Source of the DNA: Gracilaria gracilis
Lineage: Eukaryota; Rhodophyta; Florideophyceae; Gracilariales; Gracilariaceae
Reading direction: 5' to 3'
NCBI GenBank assembly: GCA_030374805.1
Contig: JARGSG010000225.1
Location: forward strand, 62,001-126,000
DNA: 64,000 nt
The position numbers were made by a program, and so were the translations under genes. Shown piece after piece: positions 9,356 to 22,400 of the stretch (its first letter is position 1; every line of letters begins with the position of its first letter). The notes under the pieces were generated by a model. It searched no databases and was not told the DNA's origin. It saw nothing but the letters and a program-made list of their open reading frames with translations.

Positions 9356-11394
9356 TGTATGATGAAAACGTGTTGTCTAGTGAACCGGCCTCCACAAATT
9401 GAAAAGGTATTCTTTGTATTTGTATACTTCTATCCCTATTCGATAAAAGGTTATGTAAGTATCTCTATTGCTATTCGCCACTGTATACATGAAAATAGGT
9501 GGCACCTACACACCTACATTGTGCTGCGAAACTACCATAAACGGAAGAAGGATGCTAGTTTCCCTTCCACCCAAAATCGCAAAGATGGAAATGATTTGGA
9601 ATAATTCTTTCGGAAAAAACTAGCAGAAGTGGAAAGGTGGAAATATTTTCGGAAATTAGCATTTCCAATTTTGGATAAATTCAGCGGTTTTTCGTTCGTT
9701 TTAATTCGGTCATTTTTGACCGCCAAACTAGCATTCCGATAACACCGACGAACCCTACTCCCCTACCCCAACCACCAGACGTAACCTCCGAAGCCGATAC
9801 TGAGGTCACGAGCAAGTTTTTACTAGACAGTGCGGCTTATCCCACCAACCTCAAGCTGCCAACGCCAACAATGACACCCCTAACCAACACCACTCTAACC
9901 ACCATGGCAACCGAACAGCAGAGCAGATGCACCCACCATGGCACAGTAACAATTCAACCAACACGGAGTAAATACACGCTCCAAAGCTATGCAGTGGCCA
10001 ACCAACATCTCAAAACCCAATCTAATCTCCGTCCAGGACATTGCAACGCGGTACGGATTAGTGGCTTTCACATCCAAAGCAGGATATATCATAAACACTA
10101 TAAGTAGTCCCCAAAAAATCATCGCACAGGCACCATGGACAGGCAACCAATATGAGCTCACAGCTTCGCCAGTATCAATCAATTCAGCACATAAATCGAG
10201 AACCATACCAAGTAGATGACCAAGCAAGACCACATAAATCGACGCACACACACCGAAACCCCCAGGCATATACACTCCATGCACAACCCAACAACGCAGA
10301 AACATCGCTCCAACATCCGACTCCAAATGCACGAATGGCACTTGAAACTGAACCATGCCAATCCATTCAAACTGGCAACCACAGCACGACACATTTTAAT
10401 ACCTACCACGCCGCGCTCACTCCTGACGAACACAAAATTGACATGCTCGGCATGTAACAACGCCTAACAACACCCAGCCTCACACAAACCAGCCATCCAC
10501 CACTACTCCACTCGTTCGTATATCAGTTCCGACCCTTGTGGCCCGGTTAAGCCCACATTATCGCACGGTAACAACGAAATGCTCACGATCATACGCGCCA
10601 CAAGCCGATTCGCATTCGCCCACTTCATTCGAGACCGCAAAGACATACCAAGCCATATCGACGACACCGTGCATCACGTACAACACAGAATGGGCCACCC
10701 ACTAGCACATTTCCGCACCGAAAATGCCAAAAAATATACCTCCACCCGCATCAGAAACATATACAATGTATACCGCATCAAACATCATCTCCGCACTCCG
10801 CACCAACCGCAAGAAAACTCCGTAGCCGAACGGTTTAGTCGTACCGTAATGGAATGCGCACGAGCCCTACTCAACGCCGCCAAACTCTCCGACAAATACG
10901 GGGAAGACGCCGCCGGACACACAGTATTCAAGTACAACTTGATGCACAACAGCGCGACCAACATGTCACCATATCACCAGTGGTACGGCACAAAGCCAGC
11001 CATCAAGTGCATCTACAAATTCGGCCAACTCGGAACGATACCCGTCTACGCCCCGAAAACCAAACTGGAACCACGAGCACAGACAGTCCGCTATATGTAG
11101 GCCAATTCACTGACACACATCACAGTACCGCATGTCAACACAGACCGGTATCATCAAGTACGCATAGAGGATTTCCATCCATATCAGACAACCACCGATC
11201 CCACAGCCACAACCACGAAAGCGTTCAAAACCAAAACCAAAACCAGACCCATTCAAACGGAAATCAACATAGGCACAGCACCGCCACCATACTTGCACCA
11301 AGCCCACAACTATCCAGACGCACACGAATGGAAAATAGCACGCGACACAGAACGGCACAACCTAGACCACCACAACAGTATAGAATGGCTCCCA

Positions 11395-11768
11395 CCGCGT
11401 CTGTGTTCTCGGAAATGGAACTTCACATTCAAAAATGCTAGTTTTGGTGACCGATTATCTGGTGACTTTTTCCAATTTTTTTCCGATTTTTGGGTTTGAT
11501 ATGAAGAAATACGTATTTGGTGTGCTAGTTTGACATTCAAAATTTGCAGTTCTGGAAATTCGCCAGTTTTAGAATTTCAAATATGCTAGTTATGGAACTG
11601 GGGAATTTCCAGAACTGCAAATATTGAATGTCAAATTAGCACACCAAATACGTATTTCCTCATATCCAACCCAAATATCGGAAAAAATTGGAAAAAGTCA
11701 CCAGATAATCGGTCACCAAAACTAGCATTTTTGAATGTGAAATTCCATTTCCGAGAACACAGACGCGG
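11395..11768. mobile_element. 374-bp foldback MITE sharing its ends with the 8.5-kb block
   Basis: The element is an almost complete palindrome centred near 11580. It starts CCGCGTCTGTGTTCTCGG and ends with the inverse complement. Arms of about 150 bp match almost throughout (GACCGATTATCTGGTGAC on one side, GTCACCAGATAATCGGTC on the other). It contains several GCTAGTT words. Its terminal GTCTGTGTTCTCGGAA differs at one base from GTCGGTGTTCTCGGAA of the 1209-9750 block. It interrupts the copia pol between integrase and reverse transcriptase. A short CCCACC repeat flanks it imperfectly; no clean target duplication is evident. Confidence 0.8.
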
Positions 11769-13690
11769 AGTTTAAACCCCCACCAGAAGCAGTCATCTCG
11801 CTCATGATGATCTATCGATATAAGAGGCCAGCAGAAGGAAACATATCGCAAAGAAAAGCGCGATGCAACTTACGCGGTGACCTCATGAAACCAGTAATCC
11901 ACTACGACCCGAAACACACAACAGCATATACCGCCGACAGAACCACACAACGGCTCATCATAGCACTCCACGCCATTCATGGCCCCCCGCTCGAACATTT
12001 CGACATCAGTCAGCGTATTTCCACGAGCAAGACAAACACGACAAACCAGTATACGTCAAACAGATGCCGAAATTCGACAGATCATACGCGCACAACAGCA
12101 CATACGGCCTCCTGAAAGGAAATCTATATGGCTCACAACCAGCAGCACACTATTATAATCACGGACTCCAAAAGTTTCTAGCCAAAACCGGATACCACCC
12201 ATCAGAACATGACCCATGTACGTACATCAAACGAGAAGGAGAAAACTGGACAATCATCAGTACAACCATAGACGATTTCATAGTGCTAGCGTCTTCGCAA
12301 CGTCTCATCGACACTCTCCACAAACAACTGCTAACAAATTATAAAGTGAAACGCCTAAGATCACCTACACGTATTCAAAATCGGACAATCAAGAAAACGG
12401 AAAATGGCCACGCTCACCTGTCTCAGTCATACACCATTGATGCTATACTGAAACCGACAGAAATGCAGAAATGTAATCCCGCCCACACTTTCCATTCGAC
12501 CCTGAAGCACATAGACCAGAAAGAGGACACTAAACCACTCAGCAAACAGGAGGCATCGCAAAACAGAAGCTTACTAGGAGAAGTACGTTATCTCACCAAC
12601 AGCACCCGCCCTGATATTGTATACGTCATAAACAGACTCTCCCAACACATGAGTGCACCACAGCGCCACCACTAGCAGGCAATAAAATCCCTTTTTAGGT
12701 ATTTCAAAGGCACGCGCACTGACGGCATACAATTCTCTCCGCAGAAGCCCAAAAAAGCACGTATCCTTGAAGCATACAGCAACGCTGACTTTGCAAACGC
12801 CAAAAACCGGCGATCCATAACCGGCAACGTCCACCTGTTTATCGGCACCCCCATCTCAAAGGACTTTTCGAAGCAACGCATAGTCGCACTATCTACGACC
12901 GAAGCGGAATACTTTGTGGCAAGGAGCGCAACAAGACACAACAACTGGATTACGGACCTATTGAACGTGACCACAATGCCAGAAACTCACTCCACGCCGC
13001 AGCACATCGACAACAACTCCACAATTTTGGAAGCGACAAATCAGGCACCAACCTAGCGGAAAAAACACATACACTGCCACCGGAAAGTATAAAACACCAC
13101 TCCCATATCATCAAAAAAGCCGTTTGGGGCCGTCCGATACCAAATCTGTTTATTTATATAGACGTAACGTATAAAAAACCAGTAAAAAAGTTGACAAGTT
13201 TGTACCCAGCCACCTCGTTCTTTGATAACAGCGGCGTCACTGGTTGATAGCGGATGGAAACTATAAGACAGATAACACACTTTGTCCCTTCCGCGCACCT
13301 TCATGCCTGTATTTGTACCTCAATGGTGCGTACAGCTTCCCGCTTTTGCACTTCAACACACCTTCGGTGCATCGATTGAACAAGCGTTTCGAGTAGTTTT
13401 TTTGGTACCTTCTCCCACAAAGAAAAAACACATTCTTTTAAGTCGGAAACTGTACCAAACGGGCGGTTGTTAGCATAAACATGCCTTGCTAACCATCCCA
13501 AAACGATTTTGATAGGATTCAGGTCCTGAGAGCGCGCGGGCCAGTCCAGTAAACGAAGAATTTGTTCTTGAAACCATGTTCTAGCTTTGTTACTGACGTG
13601 TATGAGAGCATTATCTTATTGATAAGTCCACAGAAGCGGCATGTTTTCCTGTGTAAACGGGAGCAAATTCCTCTCCATGATCTGAAGGTA

Positions 13691-15720
13691 CAGGTAAGCA
13701 CTGTATTTAGTGTGGACCACACTAATAAAGAAGACTCAATTTACGACACCCACACACCAATTGGTGTGGACCACACTATTTTCGAATCCACACTATTTCA
13801 GTGTAGAAAGAAATAGTGTGGACCACACTATAATTGACACAAACAATTAGTGTGGATTCTGAAAAGCTGGTCAAGCACTGCTCCCCACCTCCTCTCCGTC
13901 AAAATTTGCCCTGTACTTCGCCACAATGGCCTGGAGCTCTGGGAAGAGTTGCCGTTCCTCCCACTGCCCATTCAAGTTTAGGGCCAAGCCACACCTAATC
14001 ATCGCCTTCCTCGAGTAGCTCACACCCTCCTCGTCCCTCTGCGAGCTCACATCTTGTACCGACCTAGCAGCCAGCTTTAAAAAGTGCCGCTTTCCGGGAT
14101 TGGTAAGTTTGCCTGACGCCCGCGGTCCATCTCCCTACATGCCGTTCTGCAGCGAATCCACCTTAAAATAGTCCCAGTCCTGCCGCCAATAGGCCTTCAG
14201 TTTTTGAATGACGAAGCTATCCGCTGGTTGAACAAGATGTGTCGCGTTACGGGGAAAAAAGCGAATCTCAGCGTTAATTTCCGATAACGCCTGCCTCACC
14301 TGGTCAGTTAAATCATGCGTGTTAACATTGTCGAGATATATGACACGCTTACGGCCATCTGGAAGGGGGCCAAAAATCCGCCTCTCACGCACCCACTCTA
14401 AAAAGACGCGTTTGTCCATCCATGTCTTGCGACATGTACGGTATACAACGCCAGGGACATAATCAGGTAGGCCTCTGATGTGATAGTTCTTATCTGCATT
14501 CTTGAATATCATCATTGAAATCTCTAGTTGCGCACGGGGACCACCGGAGATGAGAACCATCATTGTCATCCCATCGTCACCTGATACTACATCTGCGTAC
14601 CGCACGTTTTTGTTGCCAATTAGCGCTAACGTCTTATGGTTATCCATTTTTATACAGAAATGCGTCTCGTCTGCATTGAACACGTCTTCTTCACGGAGCG
14701 CATTGGAGCGAAACTCGCGGACAAGTTGCCCAAATGATAGGCCACTTCTCTTTCTATCTGTTCCTGCTTTGCCGGGGAGACCATCAGCTTTCCACACTGC
14801 GCTCGACAGACGATTCGCGACCTCTCCATGAACGACTGCACCCAGCGGTATGTAATGCGGTCTTGAATTGGCGTTTTTGTTCTCGGGTTTGTCATTGTTT
14901 GGTGATATTCTCCACTGGTACGCCTGCCAATCAGCGTGACAGCTAGACGACGAAGCAGACGGGTATTGAATTACACCCGTGCTTTTAGCATGATATTGAA
15001 TTCCTGGAGAAGATCGGCATGTAAGGCGCTGACCCACGGGGACAGCTTTCGTCCTCTTCCACTCTGGGCTTTGCAGTTGTGCCTGCGGAGCCCATGTTTG
15101 GTGAGGGTCACGAAGGATATGTTTGAGGACCTCTCCCCGCTGCCTTCACCGCTTCGTTTGCCCCAGTAGCGGCTTGCCCGTTGATGGTTTGCCTTGTAGT
15201 TGCCCCTGAAGTGCTGTGGGAAGTGAGCGACAGTACGCGAAAAGAGGTGTTTTTGGCCGTTTGTTTGCCTTTCATTTATCATCCATTTGATGATTTGGGT
15301 TCTTTGAGAGATGTTAAGAACCACTTGTGGGGCTCTCTTTGGTTTGTTTGTGTCCGGGGGGTTGGTAAAGCTGCTGGAGGGCGACTGTGTGCCTGTGGAA
15401 GACGTTATAATTGTGGCATTACTCTCTTGGACGTCTTCGGCAGTGTCTGGATTGGGCGGTGGGTTCGCCATTCGAGCGAATGCGCTCACAAGAGGTGAGG
15501 CATAAAGGGACATTCTGTTTTGTCTGTGATTACAAAGGTGTCTGTCTCGAGAAAGGGCTACGGGCGAACTGTTCAAATACCATTGTTTTGGCGCGCAAAC
15601 TGGTTTGTATCCACACTATATCAGTGACGGCGCTCGTATGCCACACACAAATTAGCGTGGTCCACACTATATGCCTTTCTACACTATATCTGAAGCCACA
15701 CTCAATACAGTGTTCACCTG
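13691..15720 (-). mobile_element. Pogo-like (DDE_1) transposon inserted in mariner element 1
   Basis: The inverted ends CAGGTAAGCACTGTATTTAG (13691) and CAGGTGAACACTGTATTGAG (complement, ending 15720) are each flanked by TA (13689-13690 and 15721-15722), the target duplication of the IS630-Tc1-mariner superfamily. Both ends also carry arrays of AGTGTGG/CCACACT words over more than 100 bp. Total length is 2,030 bp. The insertion point lies inside the mariner transposase, so this element is younger than that copy. Confidence 0.9.
13871..15513 (-). pseudogene. Pogo-type DDE_1 transposase (broken)
   Basis: The N-terminal half, from an ATG at 15513 or 15471, has ISQRTQIIKWMINERQTNG, a helix-turn-helix start of pogo type. 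The middle (PIQDRITYRWVQSFMERSR) resembles the CENP-B second DNA-binding region. The catalytic part has VFNADETHFCI (first D), KRVIYLDNVNTHDL (second D) and IRFFPRNATHLVQPAD (third D), the DDE_1 family pattern. Damage seen: an in-frame TAA at about 14971, one frameshift between about 14760 and 14700, and an in-frame TAG at 14135. After the TAG the frame stays open to a TGA at 13871 (ending YRANFDGEEVGSSA). Otherwise it is near full length, about 545 codons. Confidence 0.85.
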
Positions 15721-16238
15721 TAGTCCTTCGTCTTTTGTCTGCCTTTCATCAGCACCAACTCTGACTTTCCAAATGTAGAAAAAGCATCCCACACTATTAC
15801 ACCACCACCTTCTTTCTGGCGCTGCGACAACACCAAATTTTTTTCTATAGATCGTGCCAATAAGAATGAAAACTTTCAAGGCCATCAAGACAAAATCTTT
15901 TTTCATCTGAAAACACGACAGCGTCCCATTTTTCTAGAAGCCAACCGACATGACCACGAGCCCATTTGAGGCGGAATTCTTTGTGTGAAGGTGATATTAG
16001 GGGTGCTTTTTTTGCCTTACGATGTTTAAGGAAAGCATTTCCATTGAGGTAGAAATGAGTTTGAGAAACGGAGATCGGGAGCCTTAACAAGTTTTGGAGT
16101 TGACACGCAGTTTTTTGACTGTCAGATGCTGTTCAAATGAGCCGGCATTGGTTTTTGACCGTCAGTTTGCGAGGTCTCCCTTTGCGAGAGCTGGCGTTGT
16201 AGCTTTGTGCGTTACGCAGGTAGTTTTGCACAACACAA

Positions 16239-17007
16239 TGTAGTGCAACGCCCTCTTATGGAGGTTTCTGACTACTTAGTCCTATTCCGACCTGTCGGGC
16301 GGTTGCTTCAAGTGGGAGTATATGAATAGTAACAACCACTGTAGTGGGAAGGACACGTCGGACACGGTTGAGCCAGGAGGTTGGCCACGTACACGTGGGA
16401 CGGGCGCCATGGCGCGTGGGTAATTACCACTGGGCGTGGGCCTAATTTAGTTAGTTTATTTAATTAGTGTTGGTGCGAGCTCACTACTTAGCCCGGCGGC
16501 GACCTCGCCGCCGTGCACAGTAAAGATCCCCCAACCAGGGTTGGCTCTATACTTCTTCGCTTTTGGCGGTCATCGATTCCTTCAAGGAGAGAGACTCCGT
16601 TGCCTACGGGTAGTGTATCCTCCCTGCGTCACCTAACAGGACTCATTCGTGGGAGTGTTTTCCGCTTGTGTCGCGTTCGACCCCGTACAGGGATAACCCC
16701 GGTGTTTACCGTAGCCTTTTTGCCCCTTTCCTCCTTTTCCTTCTTTCCACCCCCCGCTCTCGCGGATTCCTTTTCTCTTTCCCCACTTCTGTGGACTCGT
16801 GCCTCTCTCGAGGGCCCGTTCACTCACACCCGTGTTGCCAACACCGATCCTTACTCAACTCTCTACGCCCGTCGTGACGGCTTGGCCTCGGCTTACACCC
16901 GACTTCGTCGTGCCTTGCCAGAGAGGCTCTGTCTGCTGTCTACCCTCCTACGGAGGAAGATCTCGGACGTCTTCGTGGTGTCTTTCCGCCTCTGGTGTTG
17001 CACTACA
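16239..17007 (+). repeat. 5' LTR of the Ty3/gypsy element
   Basis: 769 bp, bounded by TG...CA, near-identical to 26954-27722, and preceded by the target duplication CACAA. Confidence 0.95.
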
Positions 17008-17009
17008 AA

Positions 17010-17030
17010 GTGGTCTCCCGACCTAGAATC
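17010..17030 (+). promoter_or_regulatory. Putative tRNA primer-binding site
   Basis: TGGTCTCCCGACCTAGAATC begins three bases after the 5' LTR. Its complement ends GGGAGACCA and has the look of a tRNA 3' end (T-arm plus CCA). The tRNA species is not identified. Confidence 0.6.
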
Positions 17031-17127
17031 GGATATTTGGTTTAACACGTACTCGTGTGTGTTTTCCCTCTTTGAGGTTTCGTTTCTACTTCTGGAAGTT
17101 TCCCGTTGGACGGTTGGTTGAGAAATC

Positions 17128-19325
17128 ATGTCTCGAAAACCGTCTGAGACGGAAGCTGCGGTTACTCGCAGTCGTTCCCACAGTGGTGGTGTCGCGGGGG
17201 ATGATCGGTTCGTCTCACGCATCCCCAGGCGTGCTGGCTCCAACCTTGGTGTGAATAATCCGTCGAAGACGTCGGGCCAACAACCGGCACACAGGACACT
17301 TCCTTTTGCTCCGTTGCTTCCCCCGACTGATGGTGCTGATCCGGCCCCGGCCGTTGCTGCCGCAGCCCCGTCTGCTACGTCTACACCGGCGGCCGCGGTG
17401 GTTCAGTCCCATCGGGAGAAGGACAACATCCCCCAGGGTACAGCTCTGGAAGAGCAGTTGCGTCAGCTGCGCACTGCTCACAACTCCCTTGTAGGGGTGG
17501 TCAACATCCTAAGCCAACAGACGGAAGACTCCCCTGCAACAGGTATTTCTGATGATCTTCGTACGTTACGGTCCGACGTCAACAAAATGTTGGAGTGCTT
17601 TGGTCAACCCGCCACCTTCGTAGAAGGAATTCAGGACCGATTTGATCGTGTAAGAGACCACCTGGAGATGCTGGAGCAAACCATACCTATGGATGCTGCC
17701 ACTCCGGCGGAGCCGGTCGCTGTGTCGCACAGGGCCAAGAACTCGGCACGCGAGAAGAACCGCCGCAGGCGAAAGGGCCAACAGGACGATCAGGGTTCAG
17801 ACTCGTCTACTTCGTCGGATGCGGACCCGAACAATTCGGACAAGGCTGACTCGTCAGACTCGTCGTCTGACGAAGACCGTGCTATACGGGCGTCACGCTC
17901 TAAGCGGTCTGCAGTCACGCAAGGTGCGGTTCGTGCTCGTACAAAAGGACGGAAGCACGCGGGCTTGAAAGTCCTGAAGCCCACCAACCCTCTCTACGAG
18001 AAGCTGTTGTCATACCGTTATTACCGTTTGGAAGACTCCTCTTTGGATCGAACACCCGTGGTACAGGCAAGGTGAAGGACTGCATCAAACGGATGCAGCT
18101 CTCGCTTCGTAACCAGTTGTTTACTGGAGAAGACCCAATCTTGGTGCTAGATTTTCTCGCCCGCTTCGTCGCGGAAGCCGATATACTCGGGATGAATGAG
18201 GGACAGGCCTACATTGCCTTACCGTATTTCTTACGTGGTGTGGCCGAGGACCAGTATCACTCTGTAAGAGGTTCTTTGCGAGCCTCCGAAGGAGGAGTTA
18301 CTTGCTGGCCCGAAGCAGTGCAATATCTGCTTTGGTCTTACGCCACGAATGGTGCCATTCAGTCGGCGATACTGGCTTTGCGAGATACACGTCAACGCTC
18401 AGGCGAGACGGAAACCGATTTTTTCGGTACGCCTGAACAAGGCTTTCCACCGTTGTGGTAATGTCTACCCCGCTACAGAGCGTTGTACGATGTTCATCGA
18501 CGGACTCGACCTGGCTATCCGGACTTTGGTTGCCCGCTATCGCGAGGACAGGAGGAAGATCACCTACCTGGAGCTCATCCAGTATGCGAGAGCCCAAGGT
18601 GACTCCCTCCGCGCCAGAGCTCCGAGTACTCGGTCTAAGTCCGCCAAGGCGTTGTTGATGGAAACGAAATCCCCATCCCTGTCGCTCGTCGCGGATGAAG
18701 TACCCCCGAAGGAGTACGAGAACGTCCAGCTCGCCCACGGCAATATCGACTCCGTTCCGACAACGGACCTCCCGTCGACGACGGACGCCTCCTTCGAGAC
18801 CGCTCAGGACGGCACCGTGCTTTATGCCGATGCCACCCGAGTTCGCAGGCCTTACATCCCGTACTTGAACGGAGGAACCCGCTTCCAATGACCAGGATGG
18901 CAGGACAGCCGCCCAGCGGGACGTTTCACGGATAACCGAAGTGGGACCCTTCGACAGGGTAGGCAAGCATTGATAGCGTTGATATGCCATCTCTGCTATA
19001 CCCATGGTCACAGGTCACCGCAATGCCTTTTCTCCCTGAGAGACCTGGGCAAGGTGACGGTGAACTATGAGGCTCTCACTCCAGAGGAGAAGCGATCCGT
19101 CCCAATGACGTCGTACCTCCTGGCCAAGACGGACTTCGCCCACGTCATACCGACAGCGCCGACCTACCAGCGTGCTGCGGCACAGCCGGCTCATCCGGTA
19201 GCTCCGGGACACCGCGTCGTAGACGATCCAAACACCGCTGTTGCGGGACCCCGAGGCCAACGTGCCCAAGCACTCGTGGTCGAGGAACCTGAGCAGCCGC
19301 CGCAGGCGGAAGCCCAGGGAAACTA
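17128..19325 (+). pseudogene. gag region of the Ty3/gypsy element (fossil)
   Basis: The region starts MSRKPSETEAAVTRSRSHSG and has an alanine/serine-rich N-terminus, a helical stretch (TLRSDVNKMLECFGQP) and a charged serine/aspartate run. A capsid-like part follows (FLARFVAEADILGMNEGQAY). A CCHC zinc knuckle, CHLCYTHGHRSPQC, lies near 18985-19030. This order is usual for gypsy gag. The reading frame is interrupted. Confidence 0.75.
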
Positions 19326-19406
19326 AACGAGGGAGTCTCCCATTCGGGGGAGACGTCCTCAGAGCAGAGGCTGCCGACGTCCGAGGCGACGCCGCCTCGC
19401 TCCCCA

Positions 19407-22400
19407 GTGAAGATCCTTTCGAGGAAAAACACCGCTGACGCGGACTCGGAACACTTGGGTGTTCTTCGTCGACCGTGGATACGGGTAAAGAAAAACCGGT
19501 TCCCGGATAGAGTCCTCGTGATGGCCAAGCGAAACTATAAAGTTTACGCCGACCTTGGCCTCAGTACCCAGTTTAGGGTGCGCACTCTCACGGTATTAGA
19601 CACCGGTGCAGGGCCGAACTTTATCGTGGAGTCCCTCCTGCCACCGCTGGTGCGGACAGGTATTCGCCGCGAAGCGACGCCCGAAGTCGCCGACGCGAAT
19701 AACAACCCGTTAACAACGGTGGGAACAATCGACTTAGTCGTGCGTTTGGGGACCTCCGTGGTCAAGCTCGACTTTGTGGTATGTCGGTCATTGGCTGCCC
19801 CAGTTATTTTGGGATGTGATTACTGCGACAGATTTGTCGACACAATCAGACCCCGCCTCAGGCGTGTGGAATTCGAAGACGGTTCGTCGGTCCCGATAGT
19901 TCGTCGGCCGCTGAAGCTTGCATCGAGGAAACAAGTTCCACTACCTGCTGCGCAGGAACCACCACCGGCGACTCGTGAGTCCACAAAACTCCGCCTTGCA
20001 GCGTCGGTATGCATTCCACCAGAATCCCAAGTAATGGTGCAGGTCCATTCCCGTCAACACGGCCTTCGGGTTATTCAACCCATTTACTCGTTGTACGAGA
20101 AGTATCACCTCGCAATGGCGAACGGTGTTGCACAGGTGTCACCGAATGCTCCTTTCCGGATACTTGTTGCCAACCTTGGCAAAATCCCCCAGTATCTGGT
20201 AAAGAACCAAGTCATTGGATCGGTCACACCGCACCCACTCGCCATGCTCCCTACCGAATGACGGCTGCCGATGTCCTCGGTTTGGTTTCCTCAAAAGAGG
20301 GCGACAATCCGGGACACCCCGACGTTCCGTCTAAGGAGGGGGAGGATACTCCCGTCACAACTCCGGTTCCAACGGATAAATTACCGAGTGACTCGGAAGC
20401 CGCGCCAGGTACGGAACATGGCCCAACGAGCTATGACCGGATTGATCCCGTGAAGGCTCTTGAGGAGCTCGATCTCGGCCACGTGCCGGAGTCACACCGT
20501 GAACGTCTGAGAGATATGTTACGGGAATTCACCCCAATGTGGGATGGATCTCTTGGTGAGATAAATACAACGGAACACCGGATTGATTTGCTACCGGACG
20601 CGCGACCCGTGTCGCAACCCCCTTACAGGGCAGGACCGAAGGCTTGGGAAGAGGAGCAGTTCCAAGTGGACAAGATGCTCCGCGCAGGCGTGATTGAGCC
20701 TGCTCAGTCACCCTGGGCGTCCCCAGTAGTAGTGGCAATCAAGGCCGACGGAACCTGGAGGTTCTGTGTCGACTACCGCCGGCTCAATGCCGTGACGATC
20801 AGGGACACGTACCCAATCCCTCGCATGGACGAGTGCATCGATTCGCTCGGAAACGCAACCGTATTCACGGCACTGGACGCCAATTGGGGATATTGGCAAG
20901 TCCCCGTAAGGGAGGAAGAGCGCGATAAGACCGCGTTTGTGTGTCACTCTGGGTCTTTCCGCTTCAAGCGTATGCCGTTTGGTCTCACCAACGCCCCCGC
21001 TACATTTCAGCGTGCTATCGACATCCTGTTGAACCGCTTTAAGTGGCGGACGTGTCTAGTTTACCTAGATGACATAATTGTCTTCTCCAGTAATATGGAC
21101 GATCATCTCACCCACGTAAGGGAGGTGATGACCACACTGCGTGACGCAGGAATTTCCCTCAAGCTGAGGAAGTGTGAATTCTTCACAGACACCGTGAAGT
21201 ACCTGGGCCACGTTATCCGTCCAGGATGGTTGTCGATCGAGGAAGCTCGAGTGAAGTCCCTTGCCAAGGCGAAGGAACCGCGAACCCAAACGGAATTGCG
21301 CTCCTTCTTGGGATTGGTCAACGTCTACCGACGGTTCGTCCCGAATTTCTCGGATATCGCGGCACTCCTCAACGCACTACTGCGAAAAGGCCAGCCACCG
21401 AAACTGGTACCCTTCACGCCTGTCGAGAGAGAGGCGTTTAACTCCTTGAAGGAGGCTGTCACATCTGCTCCGATTCTATCGTTGCCAAAAGCTGGACTAC
21501 CGTACTCCGTGGACACGGATTCGAGCGACTACCAAGTAGGTTGCGCTCTTTTTTAAACCACCCCCGAAGGGGAACGGAAGCCCATTGGTTACTGGTCGCG
21601 TTCGCTCAATGTTTATGAACGGAATTACTCCGTTTCGGAGAAAGAATGCCTCGCCGTTGTGTGGGCTCTGGCAACTCTTCGCCCCTATCTTATGGGTGTG
21701 CATTTCACCGTGTACACGGACCATTCCTCGCTGAGGTGGTTAATGAACATCTCCGACCCGTCGGGACGCCTCATGCGATGGAAGCTCCGCCTAGCGGAAT
21801 TCGACTTTCAAGTCGTGTGTAAGAAGGGAGCACTGAACACACAGGCCGACGCACTGTCGAGATTACCCACGAATGGGGAAGCCCTCCCCTCGGGAGACGA
21901 TGAGATCCCTTGTTTCGTCGCTGACGAGGTGGACACGGAAGATCCGGAAAGTGAACTCGACATTTGGCCAGAAGACTGGGAATTCGACGATGAATTGGAC
22001 GAACTACTCGTGGCAAACAAGAATGGGGCTCACAAGCCCCTACCGAGAAATTTCGTCCCGGTAACAGCGGAGGAAATGATCCGAGAACAGCATGGCGACC
22101 CGTTCTGCGTGAACATTCGTGCCCGTTTAAACGGTGGTGCGGTCCTCCCGTTTGAGGTCAAAGACATCGGCTATCTCATAAGAATGGTCGAGTCCAACCC
22201 ACAAGTGGTGGTCTTTCACACGCTGCAAACGCGGGTCCTCCAACTATCGCATTACGCGAAGCTGGGCGGCCACGCAGGTGGAAGGAAGTTATACCGAACC
22301 CTGAGAAGGGACTTCTACTGGCCTGCCATGGCGGTCGATTGCTACGCAACAGTGCGGCTCTGCACGGAATGTGCGAAAAACCGGGTGAAGCTCCCGAAGA

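Larger units (their letters stand above)
1209..9750. mobile_element. 8.5-kb TIR-bounded block of unknown family (candidate novel element)
   Basis: The block begins with CGTCGGTGTTCTCGGAATGC (1209-1234) and ends with the inverse complement (9725-9750); 25 of 26 bases match. Both subterminal zones carry several copies of GCTAGTT or its complement, as transposase-binding sites do in many TIR transposons. Between the ends lie four decayed coding regions, three with a TATA-like box, and a cluster of palindromes. No transposase, integrase, polymerase or capsid is recognised. The left flank is Harbinger sequence and the right flank is copia sequence, and no target duplication is seen. The pair of ends may therefore belong to one element followed by a deletion, or to two related elements. 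I treat it as a fossil. Confidence 0.55.

Noticed and set aside
1209-9750. Interpretation of the 8.5-kb block as a Polinton/Maverick
   Set aside because: No protein-primed polymerase, retroviral-type integrase, packaging ATPase, cysteine protease or recognisable capsid can be seen.
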